From Pseudobacteroides cellulosolvens ATCC 35603 = DSM 2933 (GTDB lineage: Bacteria; Bacillota; Clostridia; Acetivibrionales; DSM-2933): DNA of 64,000 nt. The notes beneath the pieces were generated by a model. That model did no database searches. It was not told where the DNA came from and worked only from the letters and a program-made list of their open reading frames with translations. The stretch is taken from assembly GCF_001262605.1 (NCBI RefSeq), contig NZ_LGTC01000001.1, positions 3,361,001 to 3,425,000 on the forward strand, read 5' to 3'. Each line of letters starts with the position of its first letter. Positions within the stretch are counted from its first letter, which is position 1. The translations under genes and the position numbers were made by a program. This document shows, in pieces, positions 53,943 through 62,389 of this stretch.

Positions 53943-54209
53943 ATGCCATCAATAAGACCAAGTTCTGATTTAAGAAACAACTATAATGAAATATCTAAGT
54001 TTTGTCATAAATATAATGAACCTGTTTACATTACGAAAAATGGACAAGGTGACTTAGCAGTAATGAGCATTGAAACATATGAACGTCTTGTGGGCAAGTA
54101 TGAATTATATAAGTTACTTGATGAAGGTATAGATGAAATGAAAAAGAAAAAAGTAAGATCATTTCATGATGCATTAGCTGATATTCAGAAAGGCTTGAAA
54201 AATGAGTAA
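53943..54209 (+). CDS. Phd/YefM-type antitoxin
   Basis: 88 aa from ATG 53943 (GGAGGT 7 nt upstream). MPSIRPSSDLRNNYNEISKF, PVYITKNGQGDLAVMSIETYERL are the hallmark of Phd/YefM antitoxins (DNA-binding N-terminal domain). The helical C-terminus LDEGIDEMKKKKVRSFHDAL wraps the toxin in known complexes. It overlaps the toxin gene by 8 bp. It should repress its own promoter together with the toxin. The long upstream start at 53913 is not needed. Confidence 0.92.
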   Translation: MPSIRPSSDLRNNYNEISKFCHKYNEPVYITKNGQGDLAVMSIETYERLVGKYELYKLLDEGIDEMKKKKVRSFHDALADIQKGLKNE

Positions 54210-54516
54210 ATTTGAGATTGAAATTACTGAATCAGCTGAAAATGATTTATTTGATATAGGAAACTATATTGCAAAAGAGCTTTTAGAGCCTAAAATTGCA
54301 AAGAAAATTGTTGATGGAATTGGGCAGGCGATTTTTAGTTTGGAAGAGATGCCTCTAAGAAACAATTTAGTTACTGATGAAAGGCTTGCTCTTCAAGGAA
54401 TAAGAAAAATATTAATTGACAATTATATTATATTTTATACTGTTACAGAACAAGATAAAATAGTTACTATTATCAGAATACTATATGGTAAAAGGGATTG
54501 GCTAAATCTGATATAG
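54202..54516 (+). CDS. ParE/RelE-superfamily toxin
   Basis: 104 aa. MSKFEIEITESAENDLFDIG ... YIAKELLEPKIAKKIVDGI ... GIRKILIDNYIIFYTVTEQDKIVTIIRILYGKRDWLNLI. The strand order and the NYIIFYTV ... IIRILYGKRDW ending fit the ParE branch (usually a gyrase poison) better than ribosome-cutting RelE. Translationally coupled to the antitoxin before it. Likely keeps this accessory region from being lost. Confidence 0.92.
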   Translation: MSKFEIEITESAENDLFDIGNYIAKELLEPKIAKKIVDGIGQAIFSLEEMPLRNNLVTDERLALQGIRKILIDNYIIFYTVTEQDKIVTIIRILYGKRDWLNLI

Positions 54517-54520
54517 AATA

Positions 54521-54736
54521 TTAATAATATCTTGCAGTAAGGCCGCCCAAATATGCCGTAAGTAATGTAGAAGTCAACGATACAATCAAACTGTTCTTGA
54601 AAGCACTTGATATCGGTAATAATTTAGATATAAATTCAAAGTTTTCAAAAAAATCATACCCAGGAAATAAAGCACCATTTTCATGCATTTCATAACTGTT
54701 TGCTGTTGCAAAACAAATTTGTTGCGATCTTATCAT
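54521..54736 (-). pseudogene. Fragment of carbohydrate ABC-transporter permease
   Basis: The minus strand reads FFENFEFISKLLPISSAFKN then SLIVSLTSTLLTAYLGGLTA and stops at YY. FxNSLIVSLxSTLLTxYxGALTAY is the first-helix motif of MalG-type permeases. Only about 45 residues of it remain; the rest was lost next to the toxin gene. Confidence 0.7.
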
Positions 54737-54782
54737 ATATAGGAATTTTAAAAATATATTTTTTAAAATTTATCTTCAACTG

Positions 54783-54813
54783 TATATTTGGTGAACTGAG
54801 TTCACCAAATATA
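54783..54813. repeat. Palindrome TATTTGGTGAAC, copy 3
   Basis: 14-bp arms TATATTTGGTGAAC and GTTCACCAAATATA around TGA. Shares AAATTTATCTTCAACT on its left with copy 2. A half-site GCATTTGGTGAACC lies near 54909. Confidence 0.75.
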
Positions 54814-55452
54814 CTATGACATTAACCTTAAGTGAATATAAGTCTAACCTAGTGTTAAGTATTCCAATCCCTATATATATAAGAGAAACATTTGGGTTTT
54901 AAAGTGTTTGCATTTGGTGAACCTAAAATACTTATAACTACTTGAATGTATTTATTTGCATATTTCGAACTATTTTCTCTTGTCCAGGAATCAAGTAAAA
55001 GTTTTATCGTATACTTTTCCAACCTTTGAAGGTTATTTCATTGCAGCTATAAAGTATTTCTATGTTTTTCCATGTGCAATTACAATTCATTTATCATATT
55101 TCTTAATCCGGCGTTTCTTTAATATGCACTTTAGCCTGTTGAGCTTGCCAAACAAAAAATCTTATGGAGCAATACTCATAATCTTACTTATGAACTAAAC
55201 TTCTGAAAAGGCATTTTGAATTTCTTCAATTTCTTCAATTTGCCCTTTTCTAACCAGGCTTTATGGAAGGGTAACTGTCATGTACTGCAAATAGAACGAC
55301 AAGCAATCCCTATGTATGCAAGAGTAACACTTGGTGAATGGTTCAGGAGCTTCTAGATCAAAGTTATATTCATACCGGTTTTCTTTTCCCTCATCTGGAT
55401 CAAGTTCTTGGGTTGCTTCTTTTTAACTTAATTAAAAGGATCGTGTTTTTTT
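54814..55452. other. Intergenic region with decayed sequence
   Basis: No convincing gene. Two stretches near 54866-54895 and 55306-55335 share CAATCCCTATRTATRYAAGAG. Open frames here have no ribosome site. Confidence 0.4.
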
Positions 55453-55836
55453 ATGAACAGAAGGTCAGCAGGAGAAGGAAACATTTCACAAAGAGCAAAC
55501 GGTACTTGGACAGCAATGATTCAGTTAGGGATTAAGGAAGATGGCAAACCGAAGGTGAAAGCTTTTTATGGAAAAACTCGAAAAGAGTTAGCAGACAAAC
55601 TTGCTGATTTTCGAGAACTTACAAAAGCAGGATACACTGATGAAGATATGCCCGAGTTCAGAACCTATATAACCAATTGGTTATATAATGTCAAAGTGAA
55701 TGAGCTTAAGGCTATGTCTTTTGACAGGCTGGAAAGTACAATTAAAAATCATATTATACCGGTAGTTGGGCATTTTAAAACAAACATGCTCACAGACACA
55801 ATTATTCAAACACAATTGCCACAACCTGCAAAATAG
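55453..55836 (+). pseudogene. N-terminal part of phage-type integrase
   Basis: 127 codons. Residues 5-50 are an AP2-like arm-binding domain (GEGNISQRANGTWTAMIQLG then KAFYGKTRKEL). Residues 65-115 begin the core-binding domain (FRTYITNWLYNVKVNELKAM then IIPVVGHFKTNMLTDTIIQ). It stops at PQPAK with no catalytic domain. Remains of an integrative element. Confidence 0.8.
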
Positions 55837-56197
55837 GATAATTATACTTCCGTCTGGCTATCTTCACCGACAAGGGACGGCCTGCTAAATTTGGCAGGAA
55901 AACGCACGCCAAAATTTGAGAGAAAATTGCGGGGGCTTTTATGATGATTGGGGTATTGGCAAAACAGGGACACGTGTACATATTATATGAAGTATGTATT
56001 GGCATGTTAGCGTTATAGGAGTTTTGATATATATTAGGGGCAGTAAACATAGCACTCATTCCTATCAAAAGCTTGTTGCATCATATTGATTTCTCCTACA
56101 TATTATATAAATAAAAAATATCTATTTATCGAATTATAGAAATTACTCTACTTATTTCTTTATAACAAGAAAATTTTCAGAATGGGGGAATTTTGTA
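55837..56197. other. Intergenic region
   Basis: No gene seen. GGGGGAATTTTGTA before 56198 is the ribosome site of the next gene. Confidence 0.4.
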
Positions 56198-57298
56198 ATG
56201 AAATATTTCTGTATGCCGTCTGATTTTAAAAATGAAACTATTGATAAATACTATGAAATAAACAACAAATACGAGCATTCAAAAATAATTGAAACCTTTG
56301 GTCAGCTTGCACCGGATACGGTTTTTGGTTCATGTAGATCTCCAAGGGGACTTCCAGTTGTGGATATACATAAGCTTGAAGGATATGTAAGATATTGCAG
56401 TGAGAAGGGCATAGAATTCAACTATGTAATAAATGCAACATGTATGTCTAATGAAGAGCTTACAAAGGCAGGCTATAAAAAAGTTAAGGATTTTTTTGAA
56501 ATGCTTGAAGGTATAGGAGTAGGCTGGGTGACGATATCTCTTCCATCCCTTATGGAAATAGTAAAACACACAGCACCAAACCTTAAGATCAAGGCTTCAA
56601 CTGTTTGCCAGATTAATAGCCCTCAAAAAGCTAAATTTTATGAAGAGCTAGGTATAAAACGCATTGTTATTGATGAAGATATTTATAGAGAGTTTAATAC
56701 TCTTAAAAGTATAAAGAAAGTTTATAGTGGGGACATTGAAATTATAATAAATTCCTTTTGTGTTAACGATTGTCCTTTTAAGATGTTTCATTATAACAGC
56801 TTTTCTCATTCTCATACAAACAGGGATGAATGTAAATACTTCAGCTCGAGATGCCAGCATATGCATGTTGGGGTAGAAAACTACATGAAATTGAATTGGA
56901 TACGTCCGGAAGATATTCATTATTACAATGATATAGGTATTAATTATTTTAAGCTCCAAGGCAGAACAAATGTATATTCAGGAGATCCTGCAAAAGCAGT
57001 AACTCATTATATTGAGGAGAATTTTGATGGGGATTTGATTAGTCTTTTAGAGCTATTCTCAAACAGCAAACCACTAGCAATAGCAGATTGTAAAATTGAT
57101 AACTCTAAACTTGATGGCTTTTTTGAAAAATTCGTTGATGATCCTTGCTTTTGCACAAAGGTATGTAGTGAATGTGGTTACTGTAAAAGCTTTGCAGAAA
57201 AAAGTATCAGTAAAACAGATATTGCCCTCCTCGGCATGATGAACTTGATGAAAGGAGTTACAATGGATATGTTTATAGCTGAATTAAGCAAAGAATAA
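56198..57298 (+). CDS. U32-peptidase-like protein
   Basis: 366 aa. GGGGG 9 nt before ATG. The N-terminal two thirds are a TIM-barrel-like chain (GSCRSPRGLPVVDIHKLEGYVRYCSEKGIEFNYVINATCMSNEEL, WVTISLPSLMEIVKHTAPNLKIKASTVCQINSP). Then comes a cysteine cluster (SFCVNDCPFKMFHYNSFSHSH) and C-terminal Cys groups (CKYFSSRCQ, CFCTKVCSECGYC). Proteins of the U32 family with such cysteines include hydroxylation and tRNA-modifying enzymes and may bind an Fe-S cluster (known). The substrate here is not clear. Single gene. Confidence 0.8.
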   Translation: MKYFCMPSDFKNETIDKYYEINNKYEHSKIIETFGQLAPDTVFGSCRSPRGLPVVDIHKLEGYVRYCSEKGIEFNYVINATCMSNEELTKAGYKKVKDFFEMLEGIGVGWVTISLPSLMEIVKHTAPNLKIKASTVCQINSPQKAKFYEELGIKRIVIDEDIYREFNTLKSIKKVYSGDIEIIINSFCVNDCPFKMFHYNSFSHSHTNRDECKYFSSRCQHMHVGVENYMKLNWIRPEDIHYYNDIGINYFKLQGRTNVYSGDPAKAVTHYIEENFDGDLISLLELFSNSKPLAIADCKIDNSKLDGFFEKFVDDPCFCTKVCSECGYCKSFAEKSISKTDIALLGMMNLMKGVTMDMFIAELSKE

Positions 57299-57397
57299 TT
57301 GAGGTCTTGCTTCTATCATTGCATTCATATCTAATATTTACCACGTCATACAACTTAACATAATATAGATTAGAATATTATTCTTAAAGGAGATCAG

Positions 57398-57592
57398 GTG
57401 CTTTCAGAATGGAGAACGAATAACGGATTTCCATTTTTATATGCATATGTTTATGTAGATGGGCAGTTTGGTCCAGCAGTATCTGCTATGCGTAATACGG
57501 TTTTCAGGCGTGAGTTGCTCTTAGCTTTGGAAGCTATCAGGTATGGGGATGGAAGATTTTTTACTGCCTACCCAGTTGTAAAATTATTCTAA
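57398..57592 (+). CDS. Small protein of unknown function
   Basis: 64 codons from GTG 57398 with AAAGGAG close upstream. VLSEWRTNNGFPFLYAYVYV ... GQFGPAVSAMRNTVFRRELL ... AIRYGDGRFFTAYPVVKLF. Not recognised; may be a fragment. Confidence 0.4.
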   Translation: MLSEWRTNNGFPFLYAYVYVDGQFGPAVSAMRNTVFRRELLLALEAIRYGDGRFFTAYPVVKLF

Positions 57593-57663
57593 CTTTGATA
57601 CAGTAAAATAGTAGATATAAATAATATTTTAAATTGTAAATCATAATATGTTGATTATTTTTT

Positions 57664-57802
57664 TAGGGGAGTAGGCAGTTCAATTACCTGTCTGGTACGG
57701 GTAACTCCATCAACACTTGATAGACAGCACCCACATTCGCATTGTGTAGGTTTCAAATCTACAGTTTTATCAGGATTTTCAACCTTATTTAGTGTGGATT
57801 AA
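57664..57802 (-). pseudogene. Relic of IS66-family transposase gene
   Basis: About 140 bp match, with few changes, the minus complement of 18310-18440 (zinc-ribbon region of the IS66 transposase, QCECGCCLSSVDGVTRTRQV). Confidence 0.85.
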
Positions 57803-57974
57803 AACATTTTATAACAAGGTTAATTGACAAATCATTAAACATATGCTAAACTAAGGAAGTATTTAAAAGTGATAATTATTTGCACATATTTTTGTAAATG
57901 ATTTAAGGTCATTTGCCAGAATATGTGTTTTTGTTTTTGCAACGAAATATAATATAATTGATGGAGGTACTAAT

Positions 57975-58175
57975 ATGAATAATGGTACAGTAAAATGGTT
58001 TAACACAGAAAAAGGATTTGGGTTTATTACCGTGGATGGTGGAGATGATGTATTCGTTCATTTTTCTTCAATCCAGTCAAGTGGCTACAAAAGCTTGGAT
58101 GAAGGACAAAGAGTGAACTTTGATATAGAAAAAGGTCAACGTGGTCTGCAAGCAACTAATGTTTATATCGCTTAA
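57975..58175 (+). CDS. Cold-shock protein (CspA family)
   Basis: 66 aa, full length. [20 protein letters not shown] contains RNP1 (KGFGFI), and [10 protein letters not shown] is RNP2. A small OB-fold barrel that binds single-stranded RNA and DNA and melts RNA structure. The 100-130 bp before the start have no gene and probably form the long leader usual for cold-regulated genes. GGAGG 7 nt before ATG; a terminator follows at once. Confidence 0.97.
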   Translation: MNNGTVKWFNTEKGFGFITVDGGDDVFVHFSSIQSSGYKSLDEGQRVNFDIEKGQRGLQATNVYIA

Positions 58176-58187
58176 ATTTCCGTTGAA

Positions 58188-58216
58188 TAAAGCTATCTCT
58201 TTTGGGGTAGCTTTTT
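58188..58216 (+). terminator. Rho-independent terminator after cold-shock gene
   Basis: AAAGCTATC pairs with GGGTAGCTTT across a short loop, then TTTTT. Confidence 0.85.
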
Positions 58217-58360
58217 AAATTTTATGTGTCAAATGAGAATTCGTGTGATACGCAGGGAATGGATTGATTTGGCGATTAACAAATTTTGAGAGCCGTGCTG
58301 GAGGTGCTTCCCTAACCAAACTTTGATGTGCGGAAAAACTATAACATAGGAGGTATTGAG

Positions 58361-58573
58361 ATGAAATTAAGTGAAATAAAACCCGAAGATGTAGTAACCG
58401 TTTTTGATAAGCCAAGCAGAAAAATTCGTGAGCGGCAAGGCAAATATGTATCAGGAAATGCTGATTTTCTAACTATTCAATTCCTATATTATAAAGACAG
58501 TCTCTCACTATCCGATTTAATCCTGGGAAAAGTTACATTATTTAAAGATAAAGAAGCTGTAACCTTACTCTGA
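58361..58573 (+). CDS. Small protein of unknown function
   Basis: 70 aa from ATG 58361, chosen because GGAGG lies 9 nt before it. MKLSEIKPEDVVTVFDKPSR, KIRERQGKYVSGNADFLTIQ then YKDSLSLSDLILGKVTLF. Reads like a small beta-barrel (PilZ- or S1-like) domain: two turns with G/D and alternating hydrophobic residues. No family assigned. Confidence 0.65.
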   Translation: MKLSEIKPEDVVTVFDKPSRKIRERQGKYVSGNADFLTIQFLYYKDSLSLSDLILGKVTLFKDKEAVTLL

Positions 58574-58744
58574 TTTCATACACAGAGAGAATGCCCCCAG
58601 ATTAATGGATTGTGTCTTACTACAATTTGAAACAAGGCCAAATAAGCAATTGGACAAACAATCTAGCAGAATAATGACACCTTGCTACAACAACCTTTAG
58701 TATTTATTGCTTGGCAGTAAAAGTAAATGCAGTTGATTTACCAT

Positions 58745-58795
58745 AAAAAATGAAGGCCCCATAAGATTAAAAATCTTTTAAGCCTTCATTTTTTA
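58745..58795 (-). terminator. Terminator after tRNA gene
   Basis: AAAAAATGAAGGC and GCCTTCATTTTTT form a long stem. Read on the minus strand it follows the tRNA directly and ends in a T-run; it can act in both directions. Confidence 0.85.
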
Positions 58796-58871
<76 letters not shown>

Positions 58872-58939
58872 ATATCTAATGTGTCACTGTAGCATAACAC
58901 ACTTTCTGATAAATGTAAATGTAAATTTCAGCATACTAT

Positions 58940-59218
58940 TTACTCCCTGCCCGGCAATACTTCAACATCATGCTGGAGACTATTTAAAATATCCATAATA
59001 ATAGGCAATATCATAGGTTTTCTTTTTATTTTCTGGTATAGATAGTCTCTCAACGCATCCTTTACCGTACTTTTCATAGTTGACCAGCTTTTTCCCTGGC
59101 ACTTTTCCAGTGCATCCCTTGCTAGATGTTTGATTTCCTCAATAAATTCTTCCGCTTCCCTGACATATACAAAGCCTCTGGATATCATATCTGGTCCGGT
59201 AATAACATTTCCATTTTC
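58940..59218 (-). pseudogene. C-terminal fragment of RNase J
   Basis: From about 59218 the frame reads ENGNVITGPDMISRGFVYVR, then EAEEFIEEIKHLARDALEKC and TVKDALRDYLYQKIKRKPMI. This is the end of RNase J (GNVIxGPDxISRGFVYVRExEx ... DxLxxFLYxKTKRxPMILPIIMEI). The beta-lactamase and beta-CASP parts are missing here. Other parts of such a gene, more decayed, lie at 61390-61830. Confidence 0.85.
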
Positions 59219-59269
59219 CTTCTATATAGTTAGATAGTACTTTTGATCCTTTGTTTCTTTTGCAGTTTT

Positions 59270-61228
59270 TTATTTTGATGGAGTGTATTTAAGCACAACT
59301 GCTGTTCTACGGTCTATAACAACACCATCCTTACAAAGTAACCCCGTGTTTAACACTTCATCCACAAAACCTCCAAAACACTGCCTAGCACTATGAAATA
59401 CCAGCTTAAATGCGGAAGTATCGCCCAACATATGTACATAGCTATTGCTTGGATGAAAATTGAAAATGAATGTATAATTCCCTTTGATAAATGCTAAAAC
59501 TTTATTGGATTCATGTACCAATAGAAGACGAGCTGGTTCTTTATACAAGTCGTTACTAGTTAAAAAGCTTAGCATAGCTGCATCAAAGTTATAAAGATAC
59601 TCATATTTTAGATTTGGATTATCTACTAAACTCCATTGACGTCTTGCGTATTTATAACTCCAACCGTTGCCTTCGCGAGGAAAGTCAATCCATTCAGGAT
59701 GTCCAAATTCATTACCCATAAAGTTGAGATATCCATCGCCTCCAACAGCACAGGTAATGAAGCGTAATATTTTGTGCAAGGTAATGGCCCTATCAATTCT
59801 TTCGTTTTTGCCGTCCTTATTCATATTCCAGTACATGTCCTGGTCTGCCAACCAGAACATCAAGGTTTTGTCACCTACGAGTGCTTGGTCGTGTGATTCA
59901 GTGTAGCCAATTACTTTTTCCTGTGGCCGACGATTGGTCAGCTCATGCCAGAATTCCCCCATATGCCAATTCTCGTCTTTGGTTCTCATCATCTTGATTA
60001 ACAAATCAGGCAAACCCATGCCAAGACGGTAATCAAAGCCGATACCTCCATCAGTAATTGGTAGGCACATACCTGGCATCCCACTCATGTCCTCCGCTAT
60101 AAGTATGGAGTTTGGATTTACTTCTTTTGCAAGCTCGGTGGCCAACTGAAGGTATGTAATCGATTCAAGGTCGGTATCCATAGAAAAATATTTTTTGTAG
60201 TTGTCAAAAGCGGTTCCCCTTCCGTGATGATGATACATCATAGAAGTCACACCGTCAAAACGAAAGCCATCTAAGTGATATTCAGTTAACCAATATTTAA
60301 TATTGGACAGTAGAAAATGTTGGACTTCTAGCTTTCCATAGTTGAATAAGCGTGTGTGCCAATCAGGATGATCACCTTTATTTCCATGATGACAAAATTG
60401 ATAATCCGTTCCGTCAAATTCAGCTAATCCCTCAACCGTATTTTTTACGGTATGAGAGTGTACTAAATCCATAATGACCGCAATTCCCACACTATGAGCT
60501 TTATCTACAAGAGCCTTAAAGTCTTCTGGTGTTCCAAAGCGAGAAGATACTGCAAAGAAATTGGATACCTGATATCCAAAGGAGCCATAATAGGGATGCT
60601 CCATGATCGCCATAATTTGGATTGCTGTGTAGCCTTGCTTTTTAATGCGGGGCAGCACGTTGTCTGCAAACTCTAAGAATGAAGATACACTTTCTTTTTC
60701 ACCAGACATACCTATGTGGCATTCGTAAATATATAAAGGCTGCTGTGGTACAAATCCCTTGTCATTCCAGTTAAAAGGAACAGGTGGGTTCCATATCATT
60801 CCGTCAAATTGATTTGACTCAGAGTTTTGCACTATTCGCTTACAATATAGCGGTATACGGTCATATATATGGTTGTTGGCTTTGATTTTCAGTTTGACCC
60901 TTGAACCATGTGGAAGTTCTCCCTCAACAAGTAGCTCCCAGACTCCGTTGTCCAACCTTTTCAACTTGTGAACTTGGTCATTCCAGTTGTTAAAATCACC
61001 AATGAGGTAAATGTCTTGAGCATTTGGAGCCCATTCTCTGTATACCCAGCCATTGTCTTTCTCATGAAAACCAAAATAAAGATGACCATTGACAAAAGAC
61101 GAAAGCATTTTGTCGTCTTCAACTAGTTTGCGTCTGGCTTTTTTATAACAATTCATGCGTAATTCTATATCACCCGCAAAAGGACTCAGATATGGGTCAA
61201 TTTGTAAAATGCGATAGTCTTGATTCAT
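59270..61228 (-). CDS. glgB: 1,4-alpha-glucan branching enzyme (GH13_8 type)
   Basis: 652 aa. N-terminal CBM48 (WVYREWAPNAQDIYLIGDFN near residues 60-80). GH13 barrel with all four conserved regions: VIMDLVHSHTV, GFRFDGVTSMMYHHHG (nucleophile Asp), ILIAEDMSGMPGMC (acid Glu) and GYTESHDQALVGDKT (Asp). C-terminal beta domain from residue 550. YHHHGRG and the size fit the eukaryotic-like subfamily 8 also found in some clostridia and Bacteroides. It makes alpha-1,6 branches in glycogen. No other glycogen genes are near. GGGGGTTAG before ATG. It lies between two RNase J remnants. Confidence 0.96.
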   Translation of the reverse strand: MNQDYRILQIDPYLSPFAGDIELRMNCYKKARRKLVEDDKMLSSFVNGHLYFGFHEKDNGWVYREWAPNAQDIYLIGDFNNWNDQVHKLKRLDNGVWELLVEGELPHGSRVKLKIKANNHIYDRIPLYCKRIVQNSESNQFDGMIWNPPVPFNWNDKGFVPQQPLYIYECHIGMSGEKESVSSFLEFADNVLPRIKKQGYTAIQIMAIMEHPYYGSFGYQVSNFFAVSSRFGTPEDFKALVDKAHSVGIAVIMDLVHSHTVKNTVEGLAEFDGTDYQFCHHGNKGDHPDWHTRLFNYGKLEVQHFLLSNIKYWLTEYHLDGFRFDGVTSMMYHHHGRGTAFDNYKKYFSMDTDLESITYLQLATELAKEVNPNSILIAEDMSGMPGMCLPITDGGIGFDYRLGMGLPDLLIKMMRTKDENWHMGEFWHELTNRRPQEKVIGYTESHDQALVGDKTLMFWLADQDMYWNMNKDGKNERIDRAITLHKILRFITCAVGGDGYLNFMGNEFGHPEWIDFPREGNGWSYKYARRQWSLVDNPNLKYEYLYNFDAAMLSFLTSNDLYKEPARLLLVHESNKVLAFIKGNYTFIFNFHPSNSYVHMLGDTSAFKLVFHSARQCFGGFVDEVLNTGLLCKDGVVIDRRTAVVLKYTPSK

Positions 61229-61389
61229 AATATACTAACCCCCTCAGTTATATTATAACATTTTTCTGCTCAGGGCTGAATTTTTGGTATGGTTTGGTAC
61301 TTGGTACTGCGTGGTCTGGTGGGATATTTTAATATGTTATCACAAAATTTTAATATACTAATTGATAGGAGGGCATATATTATTTCACA

Positions 61390-61830
61390 TGCAAAAGGAT
61401 ACCTGCTATATGAGTTTCTCCATGAATCCTTCCGCTCCCCCGACATACACGAAGCCTATAGATATAACATCTGACTCGGAAATATTGTTGTAACTGTACA
61501 GAAAGAAAGCGGAAATATTAATCAGTCCATCCTCTGAAAGATCCTCATATTCCTTAGTATAATGTTATCTACATCGCCAATGCCAAGTCCATACACAAGA
61601 ATCTTGCCCGATTCAACACTCCCATTAATTCCGGCCTATCTGGAATTAATCTCAAGCAACTGTCCGATTTCCATAATCAAAGTATTCTTCTGTGTCATAC
61701 CTAACTACTGCAAGTTTAGTATGCTGTTTCAAGTTCCTGTATTCACCATGGACAGGCATGAAGTACTTAGGTTTGACAAGTTGATGCATCAACTTAAGCT
61801 CTTTCTGGCACATGTGACCAGTTGAATATC
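61390..61830 (-). pseudogene. Decayed RNase J gene, central and C-terminal part
   Basis: In shifting frames on the minus strand: LMHQLVKPKYFMPVHGEYRN then LKQHTKLA, YDTEEYFDYGNRT, then GINGSVESGKILV-GLGIGDV, LSEDGLINIS and SESDVISIGFVYVGGAEGFM. These are in order the beta-CASP HGEYRHL block, the VDGxGxGDVGN block, and the start of the C-terminal domain of RNase J. Stops and frameshifts are frequent, so it is dead. Confidence 0.8.
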
Positions 61831-61931
61831 AGCCAATTCTTCAGATATTACTTCCAGTGTATGCCAATAATAAGGAAAATAAATCTGACAATCATATTTT
61901 TATGTGTTACTATGTAGATGAGGTGAATAAT

Positions 61932-62099
61932 TTGAATGAAAATTCTTGGTATGATTTTGAAAAGCTCTCCGATGATGCGAAAAAAAATTTTCTGATTCGT
62001 ATGAAGCCTATTGCAGAAAGAACCGGAAGAACCGATTTAATTCTATATAATAAGTATGCAGAGCAGTTTGGATTAATAAAAATCAAACCTTTTTTCTGA
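61932..62099 (+). CDS. Small protein of unknown function
   Basis: 55 aa from TTG 61932, chosen because GAGGTG lies 7 nt before it. NENSWYDFEKLSDDAKKNFL, IRMKPIAERTGRTDLILYNK, then YAEQFGLIKI. Helical, charged. A good terminator follows 28 bp past the stop, supporting a real gene. No family recognised. Confidence 0.6.
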   Translation: MNENSWYDFEKLSDDAKKNFLIRMKPIAERTGRTDLILYNKYAEQFGLIKIKPFF

Positions 62100-62126
62100 G
62101 ATATATAAAGAAGTGCGTAGAAAATT

Positions 62127-62146
62127 GAGCCGTAAGGCTCTTTTTT
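62127..62146 (+). terminator. Rho-independent terminator
   Basis: GAGCC-GTAA-GGCTC followed by TTTTTT. Confidence 0.9.
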
Positions 62147-62286
62147 ATAACGCATAGGAAAGTTTAATTCTATCTTAACATATCACTTTTCGTTAAATAC
62201 ATTTCAAGATAGTTCACCTTAATGCTTTTAGCAGTCTAGGAATACCTAAGCATAAATAGGAAATGCCAATTTTTTATTTATATCTA

Positions 62287-62324
62287 GGGGTAGTGGGAGC
62301 ATCCGTGCTCTGTACTGAAATGTA
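62287..62324 (+). repeat. Terminal inverted repeat of second Tn3-family element
   Basis: Starts GGGGTAGTGGGAGCATCCGT, 66 bp past the stop of the transposase that points to it, which is the usual Tn3 layout. The sequence differs from the ends of the 968-8052 transposon, so this is another subfamily. Confidence 0.85.
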
Positions 62325-62389
62325 TTTGGTAATATATGTTAATTATTCTTTGCATTCTAAGTGATACTCCCAAAAATAACTTTTAGCCC

